Shown piece by piece: positions 1 to 7,883 of a DNA stretch of 46,913 bases (positions within the stretch are counted from its first letter, which is position 1; every line of letters begins with the position of its first letter). Origin of the DNA: Cyclobacteriaceae bacterium. GTDB lineage: Bacteria > Bacteroidota > Bacteroidia > Cytophagales > Cyclobacteriaceae. The position numbers and the translations under genes were made by a program. The stretch spans positions 1-46,913 of the forward strand of contig JAEUUE010000080.1 in the NCBI GenBank assembly GCA_016787605.1. The letters run 5' to 3'. The notes under the pieces were generated by a model, which saw only the letters and a list, made by a program, of their open reading frames with translations, was not told the DNA's origin and made no database searches.

Positions 1-1
1 G

Positions 2-75
2 CGGTCCGGACGGGACTCGAACCCGCGACCTCCTGCGTGACAGGCAGGCATTCTAACCAGCTGAACTACCGGACC
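2..75 (-). tRNA. tRNA-Asp (anticodon GTC)
   Basis: Read on the minus strand the sequence begins GGTCCGG and ends CCGGACC plus discriminator G, giving a perfect 7-bp acceptor stem. The anticodon loop is CTGTCAC with anticodon GTC between the stem arms CCTG...CAGG region, and the T arm carries GGTTCGAGTCC. This is a canonical 74-nt tRNA-Asp body. Position 1 (C on the minus strand) may be the first base of an encoded CCA, but the window edge hides the rest. Confidence 0.96.
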
Positions 76-159
76 TTCCCAAGTTTTGAGGTGATACCCT
101 CAAAACAAGGCTGCAAAGATAGGTTTTGAACCTTGGAATCCAAATCTCAGGCGAAAATC

Positions 160-795
160 TCAGGGATTCGGTTCATCCTGGTGCTCTTCCGGCCGCATCC
201 GCAATGCCCAATACAGCCCTCGTACATCCGACCTCCAGGATCGGAGAACAGCCACCATGGCGATCTCCTCCATGAGTTCCAGGCAGGTCACCAGTACGGT
301 GGCATAAAACAGAGGGTATAGGGTATCCTCCAGGAAGAACAGCGAACAGAGGAAGACGCCCTGGAAGACTGTTGCCAGCTTGGCCCCGTAGGTATGGAAA
401 CTCGTGGGCTTCTGGTAGCGCGCCATGGCAAAGCCGAGTTGCAGGAAAAAGAGAGCCCACATCAGGGCAATCAGCGGCCATTGTTCGACGAGGAAGTCGC
501 GGCGAAAGACAATAACCCCGAGAAAGGAGGCAAGAATGGCCAGATCGTCGCCAAGGGAGTCGAGGCGTGAACCGAGGATGCTGATCACTTGGAACTTCCT
601 GGCCAGCCAGCCATCAAGTGCATCAGTAATGAAGCTCGCGAATATTAACCACTTGAAAGCATGGAGGTTACCTACTATCATTAGAACAATCAGTACAGGG
701 AATGCAATCACCCGGAAGAAAGAAATGGCATTGACCAATCGCATGGCGCGGGGTGCCTGGAAGAGAAGGTAGATAATCGGGTTGAACCGCTGCAT
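160..795 (-). CDS. CDP-alcohol phosphatidyltransferase family membrane protein
   Basis: Integral membrane enzyme of about 211 residues that should transfer a phosphatidyl group from a CDP-alcohol (such as CDP-diacylglycerol) to a second alcohol, as in phospholipid head-group synthesis at the inner membrane. The full family signature D-x2-D-G-x2-A-R-x8-G-x3-D-x3-D is visible at D58, D61, G62, A65, R66, G75, D79 and D83; these Asp residues bind the catalytic metals. Several hydrophobic helices flank it, and the length fits PgsA-like enzymes (180-220 residues). The head-group alcohol cannot be read from the sequence, so no symbol is given. A second Met at residue 18 (MRLVNAISFFR) is a plausible alternative start. 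It lies just beyond the tRNA and is divergent from the small HTH-like gene. Confidence 0.9.
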   Translation of the reverse strand: MQRFNPIIYLLFQAPRAMRLVNAISFFRVIAFPVLIVLMIVGNLHAFKWLIFASFITDALDGWLARKFQVISILGSRLDSLGDDLAILASFLGVIVFRRDFLVEQWPLIALMWALFFLQLGFAMARYQKPTSFHTYGAKLATVFQGVFLCSLFFLEDTLYPLFYATVLVTCLELMEEIAMVAVLRSWRSDVRGLYWALRMRPEEHQDEPNP

Positions 796-825
796 CGTGC
801 GAATTTAGGCCATCCCAATTTGAAT

Positions 826-861
826 CCCACTTTCCCAAATTGGCACCCATTTGGGAGTGGG
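826..861. other. Inverted repeat in a divergent intergenic region
   Basis: CCCACT-TT-CCCAAAT is followed by an 8-nt loop and ATTTGGG-AGTGGG, giving a 13-bp stem broken only by a 2-nt bulge. It sits between the start of the phosphatidyltransferase (795) and the small plus-strand gene (929). It could be an operator for either gene or an RNA hairpin in the leader of the latter; there is no T-tract to suggest a terminator. Confidence 0.5.
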
Positions 862-928
862 AAAGCCTTTTCTGCCCCAAAAACTGTATTGGCACGGTTC
901 TGACAGTGTATTAAGGAAACCACACCCT

Positions 929-1192
929 ATGAAAACACTCCTCGAACTTCACCGCAACGGGGTCATCCACTACCTCGTCAAGACCAGCGTGGTAAGCACC
1001 AGCATGCTGTCGTACCTGCAGTATTACGAAGAGTTCACCGGTCTTCGCACCTCGGGCCTTTCGTACCGCACGGCTATCCAGCAACTGGCCCACCAACACC
1101 ATGTTTCCCCGACGACCATCAAAAAGGGGGTGCGACTTGTAACCGCAGCCGAACGGCTGTCGGGTAAACCTATTCTCCGGATGGCGAGCTAA
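929..1192 (+). CDS. Small hypothetical protein, possible helix-turn-helix
   Basis: An 87-residue protein, not recognised as a named family. The ATG at 929 is preferred over an upstream in-frame ATG at 851 because the extension is low-complexity and runs back across the inverted repeat. The C-terminal half (SYRTAIQQLAHQHHVSPTTI followed by KKGVRLV) has the shape of a helix-turn-helix: an Ala/Gln-rich helix, a turn at HVSP, then a recognition-type helix TTIKKGVRL. No transmembrane segment or signal peptide is visible. It could be a small DNA-binding regulator; this rests on pattern only. Confidence 0.55.
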   Translation: MKTLLELHRNGVIHYLVKTSVVSTSMLSYLQYYEEFTGLRTSGLSYRTAIQQLAHQHHVSPTTIKKGVRLVTAAERLSGKPILRMAS

Positions 1193-1236
1193 ACCGCCTA
1201 TATCCCACCTGTCCAATCCCTAAATCCCCATGCCCT

Positions 1237-1338
1237 ATGATTACGCTTGTTTGGCTTTCCGTAGCGGGCTTTCTTATCTACTCCGTTCTCTACCTCCGCC
1301 GGAGCCTCGCCCGCTCCAGGTTCAGGCACGGCGCCTGA
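1237..1338 (+). CDS. Possible 33-residue single-span membrane peptide
   Basis: An ATG at 1237 opens a 33-codon frame ending TGA at 1338. It begins MITLVWLSVAGFLIYSVLYL, a plausible transmembrane helix, followed by an Arg-rich tail (RRSLARSRFR) that fits positive-inside topology. It lies 44 nt after the putative HTH gene on the same strand. No family is recognised, the frame is short, and another frame also opens at 1230, so coding status is uncertain. Confidence 0.3.
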   Translation: MITLVWLSVAGFLIYSVLYLRRSLARSRFRHGA

Positions 1339-1442
1339 TGTGTTGAATGACGAAAATCAGCGCGGCCGGAGAACCGTTTGCATTGGATCAACCCTCTGCT
1401 GGGGGCTAGATTGAGCCGTAGACCCAACCGTCTATAGCCTCT

Positions 1443-1859
1443 ATGAAAAAGCAAACCGGTATGTGGATTGATGGCAGCAAGGCCGTCATCATTTCGTTGA
1501 TTGATGGAAAAGAGCAGATCGACCGGGTGGAAGCGGAGATCGAAAACCGCGTTCACCACTTTTCCGACGGCGACCCGGGTGTATACATGGGTGGTCGCCA
1601 TCTCATTCCTGAGAAACGCATCAACGAGCGCGAACGTCACCAGCTCGACCAATACCTGGATGCGGTCCTCGAAAAAGTGAAGTCTTCCGATGAACTCTAT
1701 GTCTTTGGTCCGGCGGAAACCCGCGTGGCGTTGCAGCGCAAACTAGACACCGATAAATCCTATAAGGACCTGGCGGCCCGGCTGCGTGCGGTGGAGCCCG
1801 CCGACAACATGACGAAGAACCAGATTGTGGCGAGGGTGAAGGAGTTCTTCAGGAAATAG
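1443..1859 (+). CDS. baeRF-like (bacterial archaeo-eukaryotic release factor family) protein
   Basis: A 138-residue soluble protein. The N-terminus (MKKQTGMWIDGSKAVIISL followed by charged and polar residues) is typical of a group of short bacterial proteins usually described as host-attachment or baeRF-like, which resemble a single domain of the eRF1/Pelota fold. The later part (DELYVFGPAETRVALQRKL followed by an acid/base-rich helix and a C-terminal VKEFFRK) matches the expected layout: a beta strand ending in a GPxE-type turn, then a helix. A role in ribosome rescue has been suggested for the family but is not established. There is no signal peptide. It converges on the DinB-like gene, with only 16 nt between stop codons. 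Confidence 0.65.
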   Translation: MKKQTGMWIDGSKAVIISLIDGKEQIDRVEAEIENRVHHFSDGDPGVYMGGRHLIPEKRINERERHQLDQYLDAVLEKVKSSDELYVFGPAETRVALQRKLDTDKSYKDLAARLRAVEPADNMTKNQIVARVKEFFRK

Positions 1860-1875
1860 CTTCTAGCCTCTCGCT

Positions 1876-2460
1876 TTAGGGTCTTACCTTGCCTGCAAAC
1901 ACACTGACTTTCGCATTGAACGGGTTTCCCGAACCACGGCGGAAAGAAACCACCTGGCCGGTGTGCCAGAGTGCATCCGCGATCGGCCCGTTCAGTTCAT
2001 TCCAGAAGGGAAACTCCGAGGTTCCCTTGTCGCTCTTGAAAATGACCTTGAGTTGACTGACCTCGGCATCGCTGGCCTTCTTCAAAATCTCGCTGGCCTC
2101 TTGGATGTTGGTGAGTGTTCTTCTTCTCATCTCGTCAAAGGTCAGTACCGGTTTGGGTAGGGTGTTGTCGTTGGGAACATTTCGGGCTGCGTTGATGATG
2201 GTCAGCGACAACTCAAAGATATGGGTGATGGTCTCCAGGCTAGTTCGCCCGTCCTTGTTGGGCTGAAATTCCAAATCCTCCTTTCGCAATCCTTCGGTGG
2301 CCCAGTAGTACCGGAATCCCAGGCCGTCGAGAACACGAGCCGTCACCGTTCCTGCGGTATATGATGACGGATATTCCGGGATCTCACGATAAGGAAGATC
2401 GTTTTGAGCGAAGGCCACGGAATGGGTGAGAAGCAATAACGCCACAAGGTGTGCTTTCAT
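1876..2460 (-). CDS. Secreted DinB-superfamily protein
   Basis: About 194 residues. The ATG at 2460 is chosen because it gives a signal peptide (MKAHLVALLLLTHSVAFAQ); the longer frame from 2514 only adds residues encoded next to the tandem repeat. The mature part looks like the four-helix DinB/YfiT fold: ETITHIFELSLTI provides one candidate metal-binding His and DALWHTGQVVSFRRGSGNPF supplies another followed by a characteristic arginine/glycine turn. DinB proteins are usually cytoplasmic metal-dependent thiol-transferase-like enzymes of unknown substrate; secreted versions occur in Bacteroidota. It lies downstream of the M14 peptidase on the same strand, separated by the repeat array. Substrate unknown. 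Confidence 0.72.
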   Translation of the reverse strand: MKAHLVALLLLTHSVAFAQNDLPYREIPEYPSSYTAGTVTARVLDGLGFRYYWATEGLRKEDLEFQPNKDGRTSLETITHIFELSLTIINAARNVPNDNTLPKPVLTFDEMRRRTLTNIQEASEILKKASDAEVSQLKVIFKSDKGTSEFPFWNELNGPIADALWHTGQVVSFRRGSGNPFNAKVSVFAGKVRP

Positions 2461-2511
2461 GATGGTTGGGTTTGAAAGGGGTAAACGGGGGATGATGGGG
2501 TTTGGTTGATA

Positions 2512-2731
2512 CACCTCACCCCCGGCCCCTCTCCGGGGCGGAGAGGGGGGAAATGCACCTCACCCCCGGCCCCTCTCCGGGGCGGAGAGGGGGGAAATGC
2601 ACCTCACCCCCGGCCCCTCTCCGGGGCGGAGAGGGGGGAAATGCACCTCACCCCCGGCCCCTCTCCGGGGCGGAGGGGGGGGAAATGCACCTCACCCCCG
2701 GCCCCTCTCCGGGGCGGAGAGGGGGGAAATG
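2512..2731. repeat. Five-copy 44-bp tandem repeat with internal hairpin
   Basis: Five head-to-tail units start at 2512, 2556, 2600, 2644 and 2688 and together fill 220 bp. Four look identical; the fourth has one A to G change in the purine tract near its end. Each unit contains CCCCTCTCC-GGGGC-GGAGAGGGG, a 9-bp perfect stem with a 5-nt loop. The unit length is not a multiple of three, so every frame cycles through the same peptide (such as LTPGPSPGRRGG); this explains the open frames, which are not considered genes. Similar CTCACCCC/CTCTCC-type units are dispersed in many bacterial genomes. Confidence 0.95.
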
Positions 2732-2759
2732 CAGGGGATTGTGTTTTTGGTTATAGATT

Positions 2760-5342
2760 CTACTTTACAGCCCCGGAAAAGATGGAGTTGAAAAGCAACT
2801 TGTACGTCCCATGCGTCTGTCCCCGGAACTGCGGACGGAAACCGAACAGAATCACCCGGCCTTTTCCGTACCCAACATTGAGCATCGCTGACTTGTCTTT
2901 CAGGTAGCGATCCTGCCCCTTGGCCCAGCCGCTCATGACGAGATCCTTGCTCGCATACCTGGCGACTTCCACCACATCGGGGGCAGGGGCGAGAGCTGTG
3001 TTTTCATTGCCTCCTTCACCTTTCCGCTGGGGAATGATCTTCTTGAAGGAACGGCTTCGCTGAAAGCTGGCGGCCGCTTCGGGCTGCATGCCGTATGCCA
3101 ACGGGTTGTTGACGTCCACCGACATGCGGATCAGTGAACCAGGAATGAAGAACTCACTGCTGGACAGGCCTTCCGTAAGGTCTTGAACCGGCAAGCCTAA
3201 CTGCTCGATGGCGAAGCCCGTCGACTGGTCGAGGCAGATGAGGGTACCCCCGGCGGCGATATAGCGTTCCAGGGCCTGCACGCCAGGCAACCCGATTCCG
3301 CCGGTGTACTCGTCAGGCATCTCGCCCTTGCGGTGACCGTGGAGAATTTCTTCACCGCGCTGGGAAGGCAGCAGGATGGCAGAATAAATAGCCAGGTTTT
3401 TCGTCTGCAGGTCGGTGTCATGGAGCGTGTCGAGGTCAAAGTCGAACTGCTCGAGCACCCAGCGTGTCCAGCCTTCGTCGATGTTATCCACCCACGACTT
3501 GTAAATGCCCACCTTCACTCTTTGCAGCGGTTTGACGGCGGTCGGCTTAGTGGCAACGGCTTGGGCAGAAACGCCTGTCTCCTGCACCACTTTGGTCAGG
3601 TTGTTCGTGGTTTTGCCTTTCTCCACGATAAAAGTACCGGCAGGGAAATTCGTGCCACCGTCGGTGAAGGCCGCCGTAGCCACCGAGATCTTTTCTCCTG
3701 CGCGCTGCAGCCGGTTGATGGCTTTGGCTGACGCATTGTCCTGGCGGAGGATGGCATACCCGTAGCCAGCCGAGCCCTTTACTGTTCCTGCTGCAACGGG
3801 TACCTTACCTTCCAGTTTTTGTGCTGAGGCCGTGAACGAAGTGGTGATCCGGTCCACTTTAACTCCCATCTGCATCGGCAGCGTCCAGCCGGTGAGGTCA
3901 TAGGGTGGAATGGGAGGGCCGCCGGGGAACTGGAACAGGTCAGGATAGTTCTGGCGTTCCATCAAGTCGGAGAGGAAAGGACGGAAAGCCTGTGCGCCGT
4001 AGAGAATGTAAGAACCTTCCGGGTAATCCGTAGTGCCGACTTTGAAGGCCGCCGTGGCCTTGTGTACTTCGATACCTCCCTGGATCATTACGTTCACCAG
4101 ATTGTCGCCCGAAGCGGCATCCCATTGGTTCCTGGGGATGACGTAGGCGAAAGCGCCGGTCTTGTCTTCGATCGCGTCGCGGCCCATCTGGTAAATGTTG
4201 TAGAGCAGTTCGTCGCGCTTCTCTGCCGCCAAGTCGAGGACGGCCATCGAGGCCTCGAGCATGTAATTGACGGCATCGCGAAAATGGGATTCGCCGCCTT
4301 TCCAGGGATAGGGATAGAAGACATCAGTACCATCCGTGGTTTTTCCACCGACGTTGCGCGGCACGCTGTCGGTTGGATAGTAACGGGGAGTCGGGGTGGC
4401 ATGCGAGGTTTCGGTGAGAATACCGATCTGGTTGTGGTAGTAGGGCGCGGTGCGCATGCCTCCGTTCCACCACATTTCAAAGGTCGTCTGCGAGATGGCG
4501 CCAGGCATCTTCTTCATGGCAAATCGGTTGGCCATGGCGGTACCCACCAGGTTTACACCCGTGGTCACGCCGGGATGGATTTTTGGGTTGACCGGGCTGC
4601 GGAAGGGTGGAATGAAGATCCGGGCCCAGGACGGTGCGGTTTGGTGGTGGTTGTGAACAATCTGCGGATACCACTGGCTGTAGAGTACGGTAGTCACGGC
4701 CCGCGTCTCCGGCATGTTGCTCATGAACCAGTCGCGGTTATTGTCATGACCGACATATTCCTGGTACAGGATGGGCGGATCAGACGTTTCGAAAGGGGTG
4801 CCCACGTATTTCCGGTACCACGAGCCGACGATGTCAAGCCCGTCGGGGTTGATGACCGGCACGACCAGCGTGATGACGTTGTTGCGGATGTTTTTCATTT
4901 CATCCGACTCCTCGGAGGCGATCCGGTAGACCAGTTCCGGCGTCATCTGGGCGTGCGCCTTTTCGCTCGCGTGCATCCCGCCGTCGAACCAAACGATGGC
5001 TTTGCCTTCCTTGGAGAGCTTTCTGGCCTCGTCGGCGCTGATCGTTGCGCGCGAGAGTTTGGCGCTGATGTCCTTCCACTTGTCGAGTGACTTCATGTTC
5101 TCTTCGCTGGAGATGAAGATCAGCTTGATGCTGCGCCCCCGAACCGATTTGCCGATATCGATGATCTGGACACGATCCGTGGCGGCATCGAGTTTGGCGT
5201 AGTAGGCCAGCATCTGGTCGTAGGTGGCCATCTTGTAGTCAGCGCCCGGCTCAAAGCCAAAGGTCTCGGCAGGTTTGGGCAACTGGGCCACTGCGCCAAA
5301 GGCAGCGAACAGGAAAGCGGTGAGGAGGGCAAATCGTTTCAT
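2760..5342 (-). CDS. Secreted M14-family zinc carboxypeptidase
   Basis: An 860-residue protein exported by an N-terminal signal peptide (MKRFALLTAFLFAAFGAVAQ). The M14 peptidase domain spans roughly residues 30-370. The zinc ligands are H124 and E127 in GGMHASEKAH and a third His in the cluster H230-N-H232-H233. NNRDW near 201-205 is the family's substrate-carboxylate-binding Asn-Arg, and E311 in GILTETSHA is the expected catalytic glutamate. The C-terminal half resembles a class I glutamine-amidotransferase-like domain (IYSAILLPSQRGEEIL and a Gly-rich turn) as in other large Bacteroidota M14 proteins. It should cleave C-terminal residues from peptides in the periplasm or outside. It lies between pbpC upstream and the repeat array downstream. 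Substrate is unknown. Confidence 0.9.
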   Translation of the reverse strand: MKRFALLTAFLFAAFGAVAQLPKPAETFGFEPGADYKMATYDQMLAYYAKLDAATDRVQIIDIGKSVRGRSIKLIFISSEENMKSLDKWKDISAKLSRATISADEARKLSKEGKAIVWFDGGMHASEKAHAQMTPELVYRIASEESDEMKNIRNNVITLVVPVINPDGLDIVGSWYRKYVGTPFETSDPPILYQEYVGHDNNRDWFMSNMPETRAVTTVLYSQWYPQIVHNHHQTAPSWARIFIPPFRSPVNPKIHPGVTTGVNLVGTAMANRFAMKKMPGAISQTTFEMWWNGGMRTAPYYHNQIGILTETSHATPTPRYYPTDSVPRNVGGKTTDGTDVFYPYPWKGGESHFRDAVNYMLEASMAVLDLAAEKRDELLYNIYQMGRDAIEDKTGAFAYVIPRNQWDAASGDNLVNVMIQGGIEVHKATAAFKVGTTDYPEGSYILYGAQAFRPFLSDLMERQNYPDLFQFPGGPPIPPYDLTGWTLPMQMGVKVDRITTSFTASAQKLEGKVPVAAGTVKGSAGYGYAILRQDNASAKAINRLQRAGEKISVATAAFTDGGTNFPAGTFIVEKGKTTNNLTKVVQETGVSAQAVATKPTAVKPLQRVKVGIYKSWVDNIDEGWTRWVLEQFDFDLDTLHDTDLQTKNLAIYSAILLPSQRGEEILHGHRKGEMPDEYTGGIGLPGVQALERYIAAGGTLICLDQSTGFAIEQLGLPVQDLTEGLSSSEFFIPGSLIRMSVDVNNPLAYGMQPEAAASFQRSRSFKKIIPQRKGEGGNENTALAPAPDVVEVARYASKDLVMSGWAKGQDRYLKDKSAMLNVGYGKGRVILFGFRPQFRGQTHGTYKLLFNSIFSGAVK

Positions 5343-5504
5343 AGGCGGAGTAACTTGGTTTTCTGCAAATCAAGGACAAGGCGGCAACCCCGGCAGGTGG
5401 ATTGTGCTAAGTGGCAATATCGGGTGATGGAATCCACGCGGGCGGTCGTGCCGAGCCGGCCGATACTTTGACGGCGCTGAAATGGGGTTCCTGCCCGGAG
5501 AAAT

Positions 5505-7868
5505 CTACCGTGAGCCGTTTCCTGACAGCACGTCAAATGTTCGGGTAAGGTATTGCCCCGTCTCATCCACCAGGCTCAGGGTGTGACGGCCGTGCGTGGG
5601 TGCCAGCACCAGCCGGTGCACCTGGGAAGTGGATCCGATGTATCGCCCGTCGAGGTGCCAGAAGATCTGGGCTTTCGGCGATCGGTGCGTGGCTTCGAAG
5701 ATGGCCATTCCATTCGAACCATCCAGTTCGCGGGGAAGGTACAACCGTGAGTTGGGCCGCGGATAGATCAGGTCCATGGAGGCGACGGCGGACGGATCCA
5801 GGCAACCGCTCCGGTAAGGTGGCAACGCCTTATAACTGAGGTTGCGTTGTTTGTAGTAGTACTCCTGGACGGGAGGGAGCACAAACCGGTTAACGGTAAT
5901 CAGTTCAGTCGCCGGCGTGCAGGAAGCGTGTGCCCTGTAACGCTGGTCGGGGGTCAGGTGGACAGGCTTGTGGTACCGGCAAAGTCCGGAGACCAGGCCG
6001 GCGCGGGTGATCCAGGTGCTGTCGGCCTGGGTGCAGAACGGCGAGAATCGCTGGCCGCTTTGGCGGCAGGTGGCGATGAAGGCCATTTCATCCAGGGGCT
6101 GCCGGAACCAATCGTGACCGGGCAGAAGGGCGAAGACTTCAAACAGGATGGGAGCGGCGGTCTCGCTGCCGACGAGCCCTGGCCTTCCTTCACCGTCTGC
6201 GTTTCCTGTCCACACACCGACGACATACCGGGGTGTCACGCCCACAGCCCAGCCGTCGCGGAAGCCAAAGCTCGTACCCGTTTTCCAGGCAATGGGTTTG
6301 GAGCTGCTGAAGTATTTCCAACCTGTTTCTTCTCCCGGTCGGCTCAGCTCCTTGAGTGCTTCAAAGGTCTCCCACACGGCGGCTGCGCTGGCGACGGGTG
6401 TAAATGAGGTCTCGTGAGTCGACGAGTCGGCAAGGTAGGTCGATCTGAAAACCGGGTTAGCCGCTGACCGTCTTGCCAAGGGGATCGACGCATGCTGATT
6501 AAGACGGTGAGCCATGGCCCCGTAGGCCGTGACGATCTCCCACAAGGTGGCTTCGCCGCCGCCGAGGACCAGCGAGAGTCCGTAGTGGTCGGCGGGTTTG
6601 TCGAAGGTAGTGAAGCCGGTCTTCTGCAGCAGGTGGTAGAATTTTTCGTAGCGATAGTCTCTCAGGGCATGAACAAACGGGATGTTCAGTGAGCGCATGA
6701 GTGCCTGGTCGAGCGGCACGGCGCCGTCGTATTCATGCGAATAGTTTTTGGGTGCGAAGCCGTTGATGAAGGTGGGGACATCGGGCAATATCGTCTGCGA
6801 CAGCCAGTTGCCGTGGTCGATCAGGCCGGCATAAAGGAAAGGCTTGAGAATGCTCCCCGTACTGCGCCGTGCGCGGATGACGTCTACTTGCTCCTGGTTG
6901 GATGGCCCCGAATGGGTATTGCCCACATAGGTCAGCGTCTTGCCGGTGGTGAGGTCCAGGATGACAACGGCAGCATTGTGAATTTGATTGCTCTTGAGCC
7001 GGAGGTAGTGGCGGTCTACGACTTCAGTAGTTCGCCGCTGAAGATTGGTCTCCAGCGAGGAAACCACTCTCCGTTGGCTTAGTCCTTCCTGCATGGCCCT
7101 GTCCAGGAGGTGGGGAGCCAAACGGGGCAGTGGCAGCGGTTGCTGCGGGATAGGTTCCTGCATGGCCAGCGACAGGGAGGTTTCATCGAGGTATCCCGCA
7201 CGCGCCAGCTTTTGAAGAAGGAAATCCCGTCTCGCCTTCAACTTGTCCTGGTTCTTGCCCGGGCGCAAGAGGGAAGGATTGTTGGGGAGCACGGCAAGCA
7301 AGGAAGCCTCGGCCCAACTGAGTGTCTGAGGCCTTCGACCAAAGTATCGCCAGCAAGCCGCCTCCAGGCCGACCACGTTGCCGCCGAAAGGAGCGTGTGC
7401 CGCGTACATCGAGAAGATTTCCTCTTTGCTGGATCTAAGTTCGAGGCGCGTAGCCATCAGGATTTCGACGAGCTTCTCGAAGTACGTTCTCCGTTGTCCC
7501 TTGCGCGAGAGTTTGATGACCTGCATGGTGAGCGTGCTGCCGCCACTGACGACTCTTCCGGCCCGCATGTTCTGCCGGAGAGCGCGGCCCAGCGCGAGGA
7601 CATCGACGCCGCCATGCTGGTCGAAACGACGGTCTTCAAACTGGATGGCCGCGATTCTGTATTTGTCCGGTATCGAATCCATCCGGGGAAATCGCCACTG
7701 CCCGTCCTCGGCAATCGAGGCGCCCAGGAGGTCACCGGTTCGATCTTCCAGCACGGTGGAATAAGGCTCTTTAAACAGTTGGCCGGGCAACAGGAGGAAG
7801 GCATAATACAAGAGCAGGCCACCGGCAAGGGCGGAACCCATCCATATCTTCTTCTTGCCGGCTTTCAT
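5505..7868 (-). CDS. pbpC: Penicillin-binding protein 1C (bifunctional peptidoglycan synthase)
   Basis: A 787-residue membrane-anchored protein with a short cytoplasmic start and one transmembrane helix at about residues 9-30. The GT51 glycosyltransferase domain follows, with catalytic E78 in QFEDRRF and the GGSTLTMQ motif at 109-116. The transpeptidase domain contains S339-x2-K342 (STGSILKPF), SLN at 393-395 and KTGTS at 529-533. The C-terminal 100 or so residues fit the BiPBP_C beta-sandwich specific to PBP1C. It would polymerise lipid II and cross-link the glycan strands in the periplasm. It starts 15 nt after the stop of the alpha-2-macroglobulin gene, so the two are almost certainly one transcript; this pair is well known from Proteobacteria. 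Confidence 0.96.
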   Translation of the reverse strand: MKAGKKKIWMGSALAGGLLLYYAFLLLPGQLFKEPYSTVLEDRTGDLLGASIAEDGQWRFPRMDSIPDKYRIAAIQFEDRRFDQHGGVDVLALGRALRQNMRAGRVVSGGSTLTMQVIKLSRKGQRRTYFEKLVEILMATRLELRSSKEEIFSMYAAHAPFGGNVVGLEAACWRYFGRRPQTLSWAEASLLAVLPNNPSLLRPGKNQDKLKARRDFLLQKLARAGYLDETSLSLAMQEPIPQQPLPLPRLAPHLLDRAMQEGLSQRRVVSSLETNLQRRTTEVVDRHYLRLKSNQIHNAAVVILDLTTGKTLTYVGNTHSGPSNQEQVDVIRARRSTGSILKPFLYAGLIDHGNWLSQTILPDVPTFINGFAPKNYSHEYDGAVPLDQALMRSLNIPFVHALRDYRYEKFYHLLQKTGFTTFDKPADHYGLSLVLGGGEATLWEIVTAYGAMAHRLNQHASIPLARRSAANPVFRSTYLADSSTHETSFTPVASAAAVWETFEALKELSRPGEETGWKYFSSSKPIAWKTGTSFGFRDGWAVGVTPRYVVGVWTGNADGEGRPGLVGSETAAPILFEVFALLPGHDWFRQPLDEMAFIATCRQSGQRFSPFCTQADSTWITRAGLVSGLCRYHKPVHLTPDQRYRAHASCTPATELITVNRFVLPPVQEYYYKQRNLSYKALPPYRSGCLDPSAVASMDLIYPRPNSRLYLPRELDGSNGMAIFEATHRSPKAQIFWHLDGRYIGSTSQVHRLVLAPTHGRHTLSLVDETGQYLTRTFDVLSGNGSR

Positions 7869-7883
7869 GCGCGTCCTCCTGCC

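Noticed and set aside
890-905. Sigma-54-like promoter TGGCACG-N4-TGACA
   Set aside because: The -24 half fits but the -12 GC is GA here, so it is a weak match and was not annotated.
2512-2731. CRISPR array
   Set aside because: The 44-bp units are directly joined with no spacers between them, and no cas gene is in the window.
2502-2907. Open frames reading the peptide HLTPGPSPGRRGG in repeats
   Set aside because: They arise from the 44-bp tandem repeat, which is not a multiple of three, so all three frames give the same peptide; no start context or conservation.
4062-5090. 342-codon plus-strand open frame
   Set aside because: Antisense to the M14 peptidase with no motifs.
5339-5566. 75-codon minus-strand frame in the gap between pbpC and the M14 gene
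   Set aside because: Overlaps the end of pbpC in another frame, Cys/Arg-rich composition without family features; the 162-nt gap is treated as intergenic.
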